From Clostridia bacterium (GTDB lineage: Bacteria > Bacillota > Clostridia > Christensenellales > Aristaeellaceae), in contig JAFXBE010000016.1 of the NCBI GenBank assembly GCA_017516765.1, positions 60,349-124,348 of the forward strand: 64,000 bases of DNA, read 5' to 3'. The notes under the pieces are model-generated. The model searched no databases and was not told the origin of the DNA. It worked only from the letters and a program-made list of their open reading frames with translations. How positions within the stretch are numbered: the first letter of the stretch is position 1; each line of letters opens with the position of its first letter. Made by a program: the position numbers and the translations under genes. Below are positions 26,017 through 34,496 of this stretch, piece by piece.

Positions 26017-27630
26017 TTACGCCTTCTTGGCCGTCAGCTTGATGGCGACCAGAACGCCGATCATCAGCGCGATGGCGATGGGCAGCACGATGTACCATAC
26101 CGGTACGAAGCCGGCAAGGATGTACGCCACGAAGCTGACCGCAGCCACAGTGATGGCATAAGGCAGCTGGGTGTTGACGTGGTTCACGTGGTTGCACTGA
26201 GCGCCCGCGGAAGCCATGATGGTGGTATCGGAGATGGGAGAGCAGTGGTCACCGCAGACAGCGCCGGCCATGCAGGCGGAAACGCACACAACGCCCAGAG
26301 GATCGGTCAGGGGGAACACAGCCAGCGTGATGGGGATCAGGATACCAAAGGTGCCCCAGCTGGTGCCGGTGGCAAAAGCCAGGAAGCAGGCAATGATGAA
26401 CACGATGGCGGGCAGGAAGTTGGCAAAACCACGGGCAGAGCCTTTCACCAGACCTGCAACGAATTCCTTGGCACCCAGAGAATCGGTCATAGCCTTCAGG
26501 CTCCAGGCGAAGGTGAGGATCAGGATGGCGGGAACCATGGCCTTGAAGCCCTCAGGCAGGGCTTCCATGATCTGCTTGAAGTTGAGCACACGGCGGCACA
26601 GGTAGTAGATCATGGTGATGACCAGGGTAACGGCAGAGCCCAGCATCAGACCCACGGAGGCATCGCAGCCGGAGAAGGCATCGATGAAGCTGGTGCCGCT
26701 GAAGAAGCCGCCGGAGTAGATCATGCCGATGACGCAGCAGATGATGAGCACGATCACAGGCAGTACCAGGTCGATCACCTTGCCCTTGGGGTTGGCTTCT
26801 TCGTTGAGCTGCTCGCTCTTGTTTTCCACATCGGAGAACAGATCGCCGTTTTCGATGGCGTTCTTCTCGTGCTTGGCCATGGGGCCGAATTCCAGCTTGG
26901 TCAGCGCCAGCACGATCATCATGATGATGGTGAGGATGGCGTAGAAGTTGAAGGGGATGGCCTTGATGAACAGCTCCAGACCGTTGCCTTCTTCCACATA
27001 GCTGGAAACGGCAGCCGCCCAGGAGGAGATGGGAGCGATGATGCATATGGGAGCGGCGGTGGCATCGATCAGGTAGGACAGCTTGGCGCGGGAGATCTTC
27101 TGCTTGTCCGCCACGGGGCGCATCACGCTGCCCACGGTGAGGCAGTTGAAGTAGTCGTCGATGAAGATGAGCACGCCCAGAGCGATGGTGGCCAGCTGTG
27201 CGCCGGCGCGGCTCTTGATGCGGCTGGAAGCCCAGCGACCGAAGGCAGCGGAGCCGCCGGCACGGTTCATCAGGCTGACCATGGCGCCCAGAATGACCAG
27301 GAACACCAGAATGCCCATGTTGTAGCCATCGGCCAGAGAAGCCACGATACCGTCGTTGAACACATGGGTGATGGTGCCTTCGAAGTTGAAGTTGGAGTAC
27401 AGCAGACCGCCGGTGAGGATACCGATGAACAGGGAGGAGTAGACCTCCTTGGTGATCAGCGCCAGACCGATGGCGATGATGGCGGGAACCAGCGACCAGA
27501 AGCTCTGATGGAACACGTTGGCAACGGGAGCGGCTTCGGTGGCTTCTTCGGCCAGCACGGTACCGCAGAGGGCGAACACCAGCAGCAGCGCGGCGATCGC
27601 CATGAACCATGTGCGGAGTCTCTTGTTCAT
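26017..27630 (-). CDS. lysW: NhaC-family transporter under lysine riboswitch control (LysW type)
   Basis: 537 aa integral membrane protein with about 11-12 helices and the NhaC-superfamily core: FIDDYFNCLTVGSVMRP, ATAAPICIIAPISSW and GDHCSPISDTTIMAS. NhaC relatives are Na+/H+ or Na+/solute antiporters. A lysine riboswitch directly upstream (27728-27900) points to lysine as substrate, matching the predicted lysine transporter LysW. The first ~30 residues look like a cleavable signal ending TVLAEEATEA, unusual for a polytopic transporter. The ATG has CAAAGGAG upstream. Transport direction and ion coupling are unproven. Confidence 0.88.
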   Translation of the reverse strand: MNKRLRTWFMAIAALLLVFALCGTVLAEEATEAAPVANVFHQSFWSLVPAIIAIGLALITKEVYSSLFIGILTGGLLYSNFNFEGTITHVFNDGIVASLADGYNMGILVFLVILGAMVSLMNRAGGSAAFGRWASSRIKSRAGAQLATIALGVLIFIDDYFNCLTVGSVMRPVADKQKISRAKLSYLIDATAAPICIIAPISSWAAAVSSYVEEGNGLELFIKAIPFNFYAILTIIMMIVLALTKLEFGPMAKHEKNAIENGDLFSDVENKSEQLNEEANPKGKVIDLVLPVIVLIICCVIGMIYSGGFFSGTSFIDAFSGCDASVGLMLGSAVTLVITMIYYLCRRVLNFKQIMEALPEGFKAMVPAILILTFAWSLKAMTDSLGAKEFVAGLVKGSARGFANFLPAIVFIIACFLAFATGTSWGTFGILIPITLAVFPLTDPLGVVCVSACMAGAVCGDHCSPISDTTIMASAGAQCNHVNHVNTQLPYAITVAAVSFVAYILAGFVPVWYIVLPIAIALMIGVLVAIKLTAKKA

Positions 27631-27659
27631 GTTTGTTTTCTCCTTTGCAGATTTGTTTT

Positions 27660-27700
27660 GATAAACGAAACGGAGCCATGAACATCCGTCATGGCTCCAT
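27660..27700 (-). terminator. Attenuator terminator of the lysine riboswitch
   Basis: Stem GGAGCCATGA/TCATGGCTCC (27672-27698), followed on the minus strand by GTTTCGTTT. An alternative pairing CCATCAA/TTGATGG just upstream overlaps it and could be the antiterminator. Confidence 0.8.
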
Positions 27701-27727
27701 CAAGGTTCTGTGTATGCGTTGATGGAT

Positions 27728-27900
27728 TCGTGACAGCGCTCCGCCCTTTCCGGGCGACAGTCTGACGGATCTTATCCGGCAGCCCGGGCGCTTTGCTGAC
27801 GGGTCTCAGCCAAGCCCCTCGGCGGCAGCCCCTTTCCCCTTCCCCTGCTGTGACCCGGCAATGTGGGGTGGTACTCTTGGCAACCGCACCTCTATCATGT
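27728..27900 (-). ncRNA. Lysine riboswitch (L-box)
   Basis: The minus-strand leader carries the L-box core: ATAGAGGTGCGG, then AAGAGTA, then GAAAGGGGCTGCCGCCGA, then the ACTGTC-hairpin-GGAGCGCTGTC 3' part. Order and spacing match the lysC aptamer. It binds lysine and acts through the terminator at 27672-27698, turning the transporter gene off when lysine is high. Confidence 0.94.
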
Positions 27901-27922
27901 TCCTATTCCGTTTTCACCTACG

Positions 27923-27950
27923 ATTATACAAACTTCGACACGTATGTCAA
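27923..27950 (-). promoter_or_regulatory. Promoter of the lysine-riboswitch transcript
   Basis: Minus-strand TTGACA (27945-27950), 16 bp, TATAAT (27923-27928), about 25 bp before the aptamer. Confidence 0.85.
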
Positions 27951-27971
27951 TACTTTACGCAGCAGAACCAC

Positions 27972-27983
27972 ATTGTATACAAT
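27972..27983. promoter_or_regulatory. Perfect 12-bp palindrome ATTGTATACAAT
   Basis: Lies 22 bp upstream of the -35 box of the lysine transporter promoter. The form is like GntR-family operators. A second, transcriptional layer of control is possible; no regulator gene is adjacent. Confidence 0.4.
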
Positions 27984-28026
27984 CGAGCAAACGTTGGCGC
28001 AATGCCGTTCTGCCCCGATCCCGGCG

Positions 28027-28425
28027 TTATGCCTGCCGTCCAAGGTGGATGATGACTCCCTTTTCCCAGCCGGAGATGGAACCGACCATGGGGGTATCAC
28101 ACAGCCAGAGCAGGCTTTCGTTATCGGTATGGATGGTGGGGACGGTATGGCAGACCCCGTTTTCGTCAAAAGTACCGTTGTTTTCGATAAACAGCATGGC
28201 GGGGCTGCCGTCGGCTGCCGTACCCCGGAGCATGTACCTTGCACTGAGCCGCCCGGGCTGCCCGGTCAGATAGGTCTGGGTGTCCACGCCGCCGGGGAGC
28301 ACCTCGCCCCGGAAGCAGTCACAGTCGCAAAAGCCGCCGAAACGGATTATATTGATCTGTCCCCGGGGGCTTTTCAAGGTGTCGCAGCCCTCGACGGTGA
28401 TGTGGATGGTAAGGATATCCTCCAT
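28027..28425 (-). CDS. DUF3237-like protein
   Basis: 132 aa from the ATG at 28425, which has CAGGAGG 9 bp upstream; a frame to 28449 overlaps the upstream gene and lacks a site. Small cytoplasmic beta-barrel-type protein with LPGGVDTQ, LSARYMLRG and FIENNGTFD, which resemble DUF3237 members. Function unknown. It follows the acetyltransferase gene by 20 bp and is probably co-transcribed with it. Confidence 0.65.
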   Translation of the reverse strand: MEDILTIHITVEGCDTLKSPRGQINIIRFGGFCDCDCFRGEVLPGGVDTQTYLTGQPGRLSARYMLRGTAADGSPAMLFIENNGTFDENGVCHTVPTIHTDNESLLWLCDTPMVGSISGWEKGVIIHLGRQA

Positions 28426-28445
28426 GGGATCGCACCTCCTGTGGA

Positions 28446-28916
28446 TCAAAGCAGGTCTTTGACATAGAGGCGGTCTGTGCCGCCGCCGTAGTTGACGATA
28501 TCCCGCAGGTAGCGGTAACCATATTTTTCATACAGCCCGATATACTCTGTGGGAATGTAGGTTCTTTGAAAGCCGAGGGTCTTGGCGTACCCGTTGGCAC
28601 AGTCGATCAGCTGCCCGCTGATGCGCCGCCCCCGATACGCCTCTGCCACAAACAGGGTGGATACCCATGGGAACACATCGGGCAGGGGGTAATAATCGGT
28701 CTTCATCAAAGTGACCATGCCCACGGGTTTGCCGTCCAGCAGGGCAAGAAAGGGGGTCTCCCAGTCCTGATACATCCAATGGCAGACCATGTACAGGGTA
28801 TGCTCCCTGACCTCCTGCCAGGAAAAATGGGTGACGAAATCCTTAAGGAGCTGCATTTCGTCGCTGTCCCTCTCCACTTTGCGGATCTCCGGTCGCTGCG
28901 GTACGGGGTTGTTCAC
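28446..28916 (-). CDS. GNAT-family N-acetyltransferase
   Basis: 156 aa from a GTG at 28916, chosen because AAGGGAGG lies 7 bp upstream and a promoter (28954-28983) lies just beyond; a frame to 29078 would read through that promoter. The acetyl-CoA-binding region reads VSTLFVAEAYRGRRISGQLI, with FLALLDGKPVGMVTL before it and LYEKYGYRYL after, the classic GNAT order. Acceptor unknown. Confidence 0.85.
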   Translation of the reverse strand: MNNPVPQRPEIRKVERDSDEMQLLKDFVTHFSWQEVREHTLYMVCHWMYQDWETPFLALLDGKPVGMVTLMKTDYYPLPDVFPWVSTLFVAEAYRGRRISGQLIDCANGYAKTLGFQRTYIPTEYIGLYEKYGYRYLRDIVNYGGGTDRLYVKDLL

Positions 28917-28953
28917 GGGCGCCCCTCCCTTATACCAATGTTTGATACCATCC

Positions 28954-28983
28954 AGTATAGCACCGTACAGGGCACAAACACAA
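28954..28983 (-). promoter_or_regulatory. Promoter of the acetyltransferase gene
   Basis: Minus-strand TTGTGT (28978-28983), 18 bp, TATACT (28954-28959). Confidence 0.65.
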
Positions 28984-28999
28984 CCGCTGCGTTTTTCTT

Positions 29000-29029
29000 T
29001 TGACCCGACAGGGGCTTTTCTGCTACAAT
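29000..29029 (+). promoter_or_regulatory. Promoter of the esterase gene
   Basis: TTGACC (29000-29005), 18 bp, TACAAT (29024-29029), diverging from the acetyltransferase promoter 16 bp away. Confidence 0.8.
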
Positions 29030-29092
29030 CAAAGCAGCAAACGGAGCAACTGCGCCCGGACAACCGCATTTTGATCAAGGAGTGATCTTTTC

Positions 29093-30007
29093 ATGACCGA
29101 CCGCACCATTCTGCCGCCCATGAAGCCTGAGGATTTTCCCGAAAACACTGCTTTGCCGGAAGGGGCGCAGGAGGTGCGCTGGCAGGACACCTTCGGCTAC
29201 GGGGTGGCCTTTGCCCACGGCATCGTTTATGCGGAGCGGGAGGGTATGCCTTTGCACCTGCACCACCTGTGCCCCCGGAACGACCGGCGGGACAATCCCC
29301 TGATCGTGTTCGTACAGGGCAGCGCATGGTACAGGCAGGATCTGTTCATCCACCTGCCGGAGATGGTGCGCATGTGCCAGAAGGGGTACTGCGTTTCGCT
29401 GGTGGAATACCGCCCCTCCACCACCGCCCCCTTCCCTGCACAATGCGAGGATGTAAAGACCGCCATCCGCTTTCTGCGTTCGGATGCCCGGCATTTCCGC
29501 TTCGACCCGGATCGGGTGGCTCTCTGGGGCGACAGCAGCGGCGGGCATACCGCTCTCATGGCGGGCTTTACCGGGGATGAGTGCCTGAACTGCCCCGGCG
29601 ACCCGGATGCCACCGCAGCCGTGCGCTGCATCGTGGACTGGTACGCTCCCACGGTGGTGAGCGAGATGGCCTTTGAACCCAGCACCCAGGAACATGCCTC
29701 GCCGGATTGCCCCGAGGGCTGGCTGATCGGGCATCTGCCGGTGCAGGAGCACCCGGAGAAAGCCGCCGCCACCGTGCCCCAGAGCTATCTGCGGGCAGAC
29801 AGCCCCACCCCGCCGGTGCTGATCATGCACGGAAGCCGTGATATGACGGTGAATTTCCAGCAGAGTGTGCATTTATACGAGGCATTGCGGGGCATGGGCA
29901 AGGATGTGGAATTTGTGAAGCTGCTGGGGGCGGATCATGGCTTCCGGGGGTTTGCCTGCGAAGAGGCGCTCGGGGAAGTGGAGCGGTTTTTGAAAAAGTG
30001 GCTGTGA
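29093..30007 (+). CDS. Alpha/beta-hydrolase, acetyl-esterase-like
   Basis: 304 aa with AAGGAG before the ATG. Nucleophile Ser in LWGDSSGGHTA (about 147), acid Asp in MHGSRDMTV and His in ADHGFRG form the triad. The usual HGGG is replaced by VQGSAWYRQ, a variant seen in carbohydrate esterase-like hydrolases. No signal peptide. Substrate unknown; deacetylation of imported sugars would fit the neighbourhood. Confidence 0.88.
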   Translation: MTDRTILPPMKPEDFPENTALPEGAQEVRWQDTFGYGVAFAHGIVYAEREGMPLHLHHLCPRNDRRDNPLIVFVQGSAWYRQDLFIHLPEMVRMCQKGYCVSLVEYRPSTTAPFPAQCEDVKTAIRFLRSDARHFRFDPDRVALWGDSSGGHTALMAGFTGDECLNCPGDPDATAAVRCIVDWYAPTVVSEMAFEPSTQEHASPDCPEGWLIGHLPVQEHPEKAAATVPQSYLRADSPTPPVLIMHGSRDMTVNFQQSVHLYEALRGMGKDVEFVKLLGADHGFRGFACEEALGEVERFLKKWL

Positions 30008-30318
30008 GGGGGGCTACAACCCCTCGGGCGGGTGCGCTGACAGCGACGCTTGCATAGGGTAGCCTTTTTTGAGGGGGGACGCGTGGAGGGGTGTGCCGTT
30101 CCATACGCCATGCAAATCCCCCTACCATCAGTCAGGCTACGCCTGACAGCTTCCTCCCCCGCTGGGGGAAGAAGCCTTCTGTGTTGGCTGTTTTTCTTGG
30201 GGACGCCAAGCCTATAAGGCTCCTTCCATGGAAGGGGGGAAGACTTTTTGGGGGCGGGGCTGGAAAGATACACAACAAATCAGCGGTCTGCATTTGCAGA
30301 CCGCTGATTGTGTATGGA
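30008..30318. other. 311-bp intergenic region with a diverged repeat C copy
   Basis: 30108-30230 matches repeat C (CCCCCGCTGGGGGAAG and the TTGGCTGTTTTTCTTGG region), with a changed palindrome in place of CACTACGTG (AGTCAGGCTACGCCTGAC). The terminator at 30278-30309 follows. No gene. Confidence 0.75.
30278..30309. terminator. Bidirectional terminator
   Basis: Perfect 14-bp stem AATCAGCGGTCTGC with a 4-nt loop, just after the stop of the minus-strand ABC exporter gene; T-rich on the minus strand. Confidence 0.85.
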
Positions 30319-32217
30319 TCAGATCCGGTTGCCGGCGAACTGGGTCATGTACAGCTCGTAGTACTTGCCCTGTTTTGCCAGAAGCTCCTCGTGGCTGCCG
30401 ATCTCCACCACCCGACCCTGATCCATGACCACGATCTTGTCCGCATCCCGGATGGTGGACAGACGGTGGGCAATGATCAGGCTGGTGCGGTTCTTCATCA
30501 GCTGCACCATGGCGTCCTGAATTTTCTTTTCGGTACGGGTATCCACCGAAGAGGTGGCTTCGTCCAGAATGAGGATCTTGGGATCCGCCAGCACGGCGCG
30601 GGCGATGGACATCAACTGCCGCTGACCGTGGGACAGACCTGCGCCCGCCTGTTTCAGATAGGTATCGTACTTCTTGGGCAGCTTTTCGATGTAGTGGCGG
30701 ATGTGGCTCATATCCGCAGCGCGCACCATCGCCTCGTCCGGAGCATCCAGATCGGCATATTTGATGTTGTTTTCAATGGTGTTGGAAAACAGCACCGTAT
30801 CCTGCAGAACAATGGCGATGTTATCCCGCAGGAAATCCCGCCGGATGTCCCGGATATTCACCCCGTCCACAAGGATCTCGCCCTTGTCCACCGGGTAGAA
30901 GCGCATCAGCAGGTTGACCACCGTGGTCTTGCCGCTGCCCGTGGAGCCTACCAGCGCGATCTTCTGCCCCGGTTCCACCTCCAGATCAAAGTCGAAAAGC
31001 ACCTGCTTGCCGGGCACGTAGGAAAAATCCACATTGCGGAAGGAGATGCGCCCGGTGATGTTTGCCAGCTCCTTATCGCCGCTGTTGTCCTCGTCCGGCT
31101 CGTCCAGCAGGGCAAAGACCCGCTCCGCACCCGCCACGGCGGTCTGGATGGTGCCGTAGAGCTGGGCGATCTCGTTGATGGGGCGGGAGAACTGCTTGGC
31201 GTAAATGATGAACGCCGACACCGTACCGATGGTGATGAGCCCGGTATAGGCAAAGTAGCCGCCGAAGGCCGCCACGATGACGAAGCTGATGTTGGAGATA
31301 CAGTTCATGATCGGGCCCATGGAGCCGCCAAGGATCTCCGCCTTGATGCTCACTTTGCGCAGCTCGTTGGAGGTTTGGCAGAACTCATCGATCACGTCCT
31401 GCTGCTTGTTGTAGGCAACGATGGACTTGTAGCCGGTGATCATCTCTTCGGAATGCCCGTTCAGCTGTCCCAGAATGGCGGAGCGTTTGCGGTACACCTT
31501 GCGCATCACCTTGGACATCTGTTTGGTGACCAGCACCGTCAAAAGCACCGTGACCATGGTGATCAGCGTAAGCTGCCAGCAGTAGACGAACATGATGGTG
31601 ACCGTGCCAACGACCGTGAGCAGACCGGACACCAGCGAGCCAAGACTCTGGGAAATGGTGCCGGATACGTTTTCCACATCGTTGGTCATGCGGCTCATCA
31701 CATCGCCGCTGGAGTGGGTGTCCAGATAGCGGATGGACAGGTGATCCATCTTCTTGAACAGGTCGTGGCGCATCATGCGGGTAATGCTCTGGCTGAGCCG
31801 TGCCGACAGCAGGGACTGGGCCAGTGTGAACAGCACATTACCCAGATAGACGACCAGCAGCAGGATCACGCAGCTGCGCAGCTGATCCCACGCCCTGCCT
31901 GCGATATGGTCGATGGCGCTGCCCTGCAAAGAGGGGGCAAGCAGCCCCGCAAGGGTGACGCACACCACGGAGATGAGCAGCAGCACCAGCAGCCGCTTGG
32001 ATTTGCCGAAGTAGGTCATCAGCCGTGCCAGCGTGCCGCCTACGTTTTCCGCATGCTCCACAGTCTGCCCCATGTTTCTGCCGGGGCCGCCGCCGGGTCT
32101 GCCACGGAAGTTGACCGTGGGCTGGGAGGCGTTCTTTGCAGCGGATACCTTGTATACGTTTGCCTGCGCGCCGGGGGCGTTTTCAAAGCCCTTGGGGAGA
32201 GATTTTGCCATGCTCAC
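30319..32217 (-). CDS. ABC exporter half-transporter (ATPase-permease), second of pair
   Basis: 632 aa with a ~65-residue basic/Gly-rich N-terminal extension (RGRPGGGPGRN), six membrane helices (about 75-370), then the nucleotide-binding domain with GSTGSGKTT (Walker A), LSHGQRQL (signature, normally LSGGQ) and ILILDEATSSVD (Walker B). The GTG start overlaps the upstream stop by 4 bases (GTGA); an ATG lies 6 bp further in. It forms a heterodimeric LmrCD/BmrCD-type exporter with the upstream gene. Drug or peptide export is inferred from family and the MarR regulator. Confidence 0.93.
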   Translation of the reverse strand: MSMAKSLPKGFENAPGAQANVYKVSAAKNASQPTVNFRGRPGGGPGRNMGQTVEHAENVGGTLARLMTYFGKSKRLLVLLLISVVCVTLAGLLAPSLQGSAIDHIAGRAWDQLRSCVILLLVVYLGNVLFTLAQSLLSARLSQSITRMMRHDLFKKMDHLSIRYLDTHSSGDVMSRMTNDVENVSGTISQSLGSLVSGLLTVVGTVTIMFVYCWQLTLITMVTVLLTVLVTKQMSKVMRKVYRKRSAILGQLNGHSEEMITGYKSIVAYNKQQDVIDEFCQTSNELRKVSIKAEILGGSMGPIMNCISNISFVIVAAFGGYFAYTGLITIGTVSAFIIYAKQFSRPINEIAQLYGTIQTAVAGAERVFALLDEPDEDNSGDKELANITGRISFRNVDFSYVPGKQVLFDFDLEVEPGQKIALVGSTGSGKTTVVNLLMRFYPVDKGEILVDGVNIRDIRRDFLRDNIAIVLQDTVLFSNTIENNIKYADLDAPDEAMVRAADMSHIRHYIEKLPKKYDTYLKQAGAGLSHGQRQLMSIARAVLADPKILILDEATSSVDTRTEKKIQDAMVQLMKNRTSLIIAHRLSTIRDADKIVVMDQGRVVEIGSHEELLAKQGKYYELYMTQFAGNRI

Positions 32218-33938
32218 TGCTTATCGCCTCCTTCCTCAAGCTGGGAGCGGTAGATATCCTGATAGATGGGCGAGGACTGCATCAGCTCCTCGTGGGAGCC
32301 GATGGCGGCAATACCGCCTTCGTCCAGCACGGCGATGCGGTCTGCCCCCTTGATGGAGGCAATGCGCTGGGCGATGATGATCTTGGTCACGTCCGGGCAT
32401 TCCGCTTCCAGCGCCTTGTAGAGAGAGGCCTCGGTCTTCAGATCCAGGGCGCTGGTGGAATCGTCGAAGATGAGGATCTCATGCTCCCTGACCAGCGCAC
32501 GGGCAATGGAGATGCGCTGCTTCTGCCCGCCGGAGAGGGAATGCCCGCCCTCGGTGACCGGGGTGTAGTAGCCGCTGCTCTTCTGGCAGATAAAATCGTC
32601 CGCCTGGGCGATCTCCGCAGCCTTCTTGATCTCCCACGGGGTGGCATCTTTCTTCGACCAGCTGATGTTTTCGGCAATGCTGCGGGAGTACAGTTCTGCC
32701 TTCTGCAGAACGATGGCGATCTTGTCCCGGAGGGTTTCCAGATCGTAATCCTTTACATTGATGCCGTCCACCAGCACTTCGCCCTCGGTGGCATCGTAGA
32801 ACCGGGGAATCAGATGCACCAGCGTGCTCTTGCCGCTGGCGGTGGCGCCGATGATGCCCAGCGTCTCGCCCGGCTCCACCCGGAAGGAGATGTTCTCCAG
32901 CACCTCTTCCCCATCGCCGCCCGGGTAGGAAAAGCTGACGTTGCGGAACTCCACCGAGCCCTTTTCGACGGCAATGCCGGTATGCCCGCCGTCCACGATC
33001 ACATCGGGACTGTTCAGCACTTCATTGATGCGGTCGGCGGATGCCCTGGCGCGGCTGAAGATCTGGAAAATATTCGCCATAAAGGTAACGCCGTGCAGGA
33101 TCTGCGCCAGATAGGTGATGGCTGCCATGGTGTTGCCGGGGGTGATGCTGCCGCCGTCCCTGACCGTCCAGCCGCCCACGATGATCACCGCCACCACGCA
33201 CAGGTTGAGCACGATGTTCATACAGGGGCCCATAAAGGCCAAAAGGCTCTGCACCCGCAGGTTTTCGGCACAGAGGGCGTCGTTGGCTTCGTCAAAGCGG
33301 CTCAGCTCATATTCCTCCCGCACATACGCCTTGACCACCCGCGCACCCGCCACGGTCTCCTGCATAATGTGGTTGATGCCGTCCAGCTTTTTCTGCACCA
33401 CAGAAAACAGGGGTGCGGTTTTGCGCAGGAAGAACACCGCAAAAAGCGCCACAAACGGCAGACCGCAGGCCGCCACCAACGCAAACTTGGGCGACTGGCG
33501 GTACAGCATGATAATGCCGCCCACGAACATGACACAGTTGCGTACAAAGCCGCGCACGGACATCATGACCGTGTTCTGCACCTGCGTTACGTCGTTGGTG
33601 AGGCGGGTGACCAGCGAACCGGTGGAGATCTTGTCGGTCTGCTGGAAGGACAGGTGCATGATCTTGGCAAACACGTCCTTACGCAGGTCGTTGCCGAAGC
33701 CCTGCGCCGCAATGTTGGCGAACACGCCGCACATGACGCCGCACAGACCGCCCAGCAGCACCGTGAGGATCATGCGGATGCCCACGGAGATGATCAGGTC
33801 GATATTGCTTTGAAGCACGCCGTTATCCACGATATCGGCCATCATATCGGGCTGGAGCAGATCCATGGCTACCTCGCCCACCATGAACAGGGGCGCAAGC
33901 AGGCAGAAGACCCAGTATTTCTTTACGTATTTCAGCAT
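32214..33938 (-). CDS. ABC exporter half-transporter (ATPase-permease), first of pair
   Basis: 574 aa: six membrane helices (about 10-310) and a nucleotide-binding domain with GATASGKST (Walker A), LSGGQKQR (signature) and EILIFDDSTSALD (Walker B; Asp replaces the usual catalytic Glu). A degenerate site in one half is typical of heterodimeric exporters such as LmrCD, where the other half keeps the Glu (LDEATSS in the next gene). It overlaps the MarR gene by 7 bp and the next gene by 4 bp. Confidence 0.94.
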   Translation of the reverse strand: MLKYVKKYWVFCLLAPLFMVGEVAMDLLQPDMMADIVDNGVLQSNIDLIISVGIRMILTVLLGGLCGVMCGVFANIAAQGFGNDLRKDVFAKIMHLSFQQTDKISTGSLVTRLTNDVTQVQNTVMMSVRGFVRNCVMFVGGIIMLYRQSPKFALVAACGLPFVALFAVFFLRKTAPLFSVVQKKLDGINHIMQETVAGARVVKAYVREEYELSRFDEANDALCAENLRVQSLLAFMGPCMNIVLNLCVVAVIIVGGWTVRDGGSITPGNTMAAITYLAQILHGVTFMANIFQIFSRARASADRINEVLNSPDVIVDGGHTGIAVEKGSVEFRNVSFSYPGGDGEEVLENISFRVEPGETLGIIGATASGKSTLVHLIPRFYDATEGEVLVDGINVKDYDLETLRDKIAIVLQKAELYSRSIAENISWSKKDATPWEIKKAAEIAQADDFICQKSSGYYTPVTEGGHSLSGGQKQRISIARALVREHEILIFDDSTSALDLKTEASLYKALEAECPDVTKIIIAQRIASIKGADRIAVLDEGGIAAIGSHEELMQSSPIYQDIYRSQLEEGGDKQ

Positions 33939-34369
33939 TCGGTCAGATCCTTTCGTATGTAGTCGGCGATCTTATCCAGCAGAGCGATCATTTCGGCTTC
34001 CTTTTCCGCACCGATGAGGGCGGTGATGCCGCTGTCGGAGATCTCCAGCTGGCGGTGCAGTTCCCGGGCGATCAACTCGCTTTTCTCTGTCAGATACAGG
34101 CAGGAGCCGCGCCGGTCGGCAGGATCGGTCTGCTTTTGCAGATAGCCTTCCTCTTCCATGCTCTTGACTGCCTGGTTGACCGCCGAGGTGGTAACGCCCG
34201 CAAATTCGGCTATGTGCCGCTGCCCCGCGCCGGGGTGGTGGTACAGATACAGGATCACCGTGCGGTAGGACTCGGGTACGCCCATGCGGCGTGCCACCTC
34301 CCGCACATGCTGCTGCCAGCTGCGCCGGGCCTTTCCCACTGAGCGCATCAGGCTTTTGGTGGTTTCCAT
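33932..34369 (-). CDS. MarR-family transcriptional regulator
   Basis: 145 aa winged-helix regulator. The recognition region reads HIAEFAGVTTSAVNQAVKSME and the wing DPADRRGSCLYLTEKS; flanking helices dimerise. It heads an operon with two ABC exporter genes and overlaps the first. An inverted repeat directly after the -10 box suggests it represses its own operon and is released by a ligand that the exporter removes (inference from MarR biology). Confidence 0.93.
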   Translation of the reverse strand: METTKSLMRSVGKARRSWQQHVREVARRMGVPESYRTVILYLYHHPGAGQRHIAEFAGVTTSAVNQAVKSMEEEGYLQKQTDPADRRGSCLYLTEKSELIARELHRQLEISDSGITALIGAEKEAEMIALLDKIADYIRKDLTEC

Positions 34370-34395
34370 AGCTGCCTCCTGATAGATAAGGATTA

Positions 34396-34409
34396 ATTAA
34401 GTGCTTAAT
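34396..34409. promoter_or_regulatory. Candidate MarR operator
   Basis: ATTAAG-TG-CTTAAT, two perfect 6-bp arms, 1 bp downstream of the -10 box of the marR-ABC promoter, the usual place for a blocking repressor. Confidence 0.7.
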
Positions 34410-34410
34410 G

Positions 34411-34438
34411 ATTATAGCAGACGGGGACCGGTTGTCAA
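34411..34438 (-). promoter_or_regulatory. Promoter of the marR-ABC exporter operon
   Basis: Minus-strand TTGACA (34433-34438), 16 bp, TATAAT (34411-34416). Confidence 0.87.
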
Positions 34439-34440
34439 CA

Positions 34441-34479
34441 ACAAAAACAGGCTGCCGTCTGCGCTTGCAGACAGCAGCC
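34441..34479 (-). terminator. Terminator of putP
   Basis: Stem GGCTGC-GTCTGC type (34450-34479) followed on the minus strand by TGTTTTTGTTG. It overlaps the -35 region of the marR promoter. Confidence 0.85.
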
Positions 34480-34496
34480 CGTACAGGCATAAGGTT

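Noticed and set aside
32214..33938. First ABC exporter gene as a damaged copy, because Walker B lacks the catalytic Glu
   Set aside because: The frame is intact and coupled to a partner with a normal LDEATSS site. One degenerate site is usual in heterodimeric exporters.
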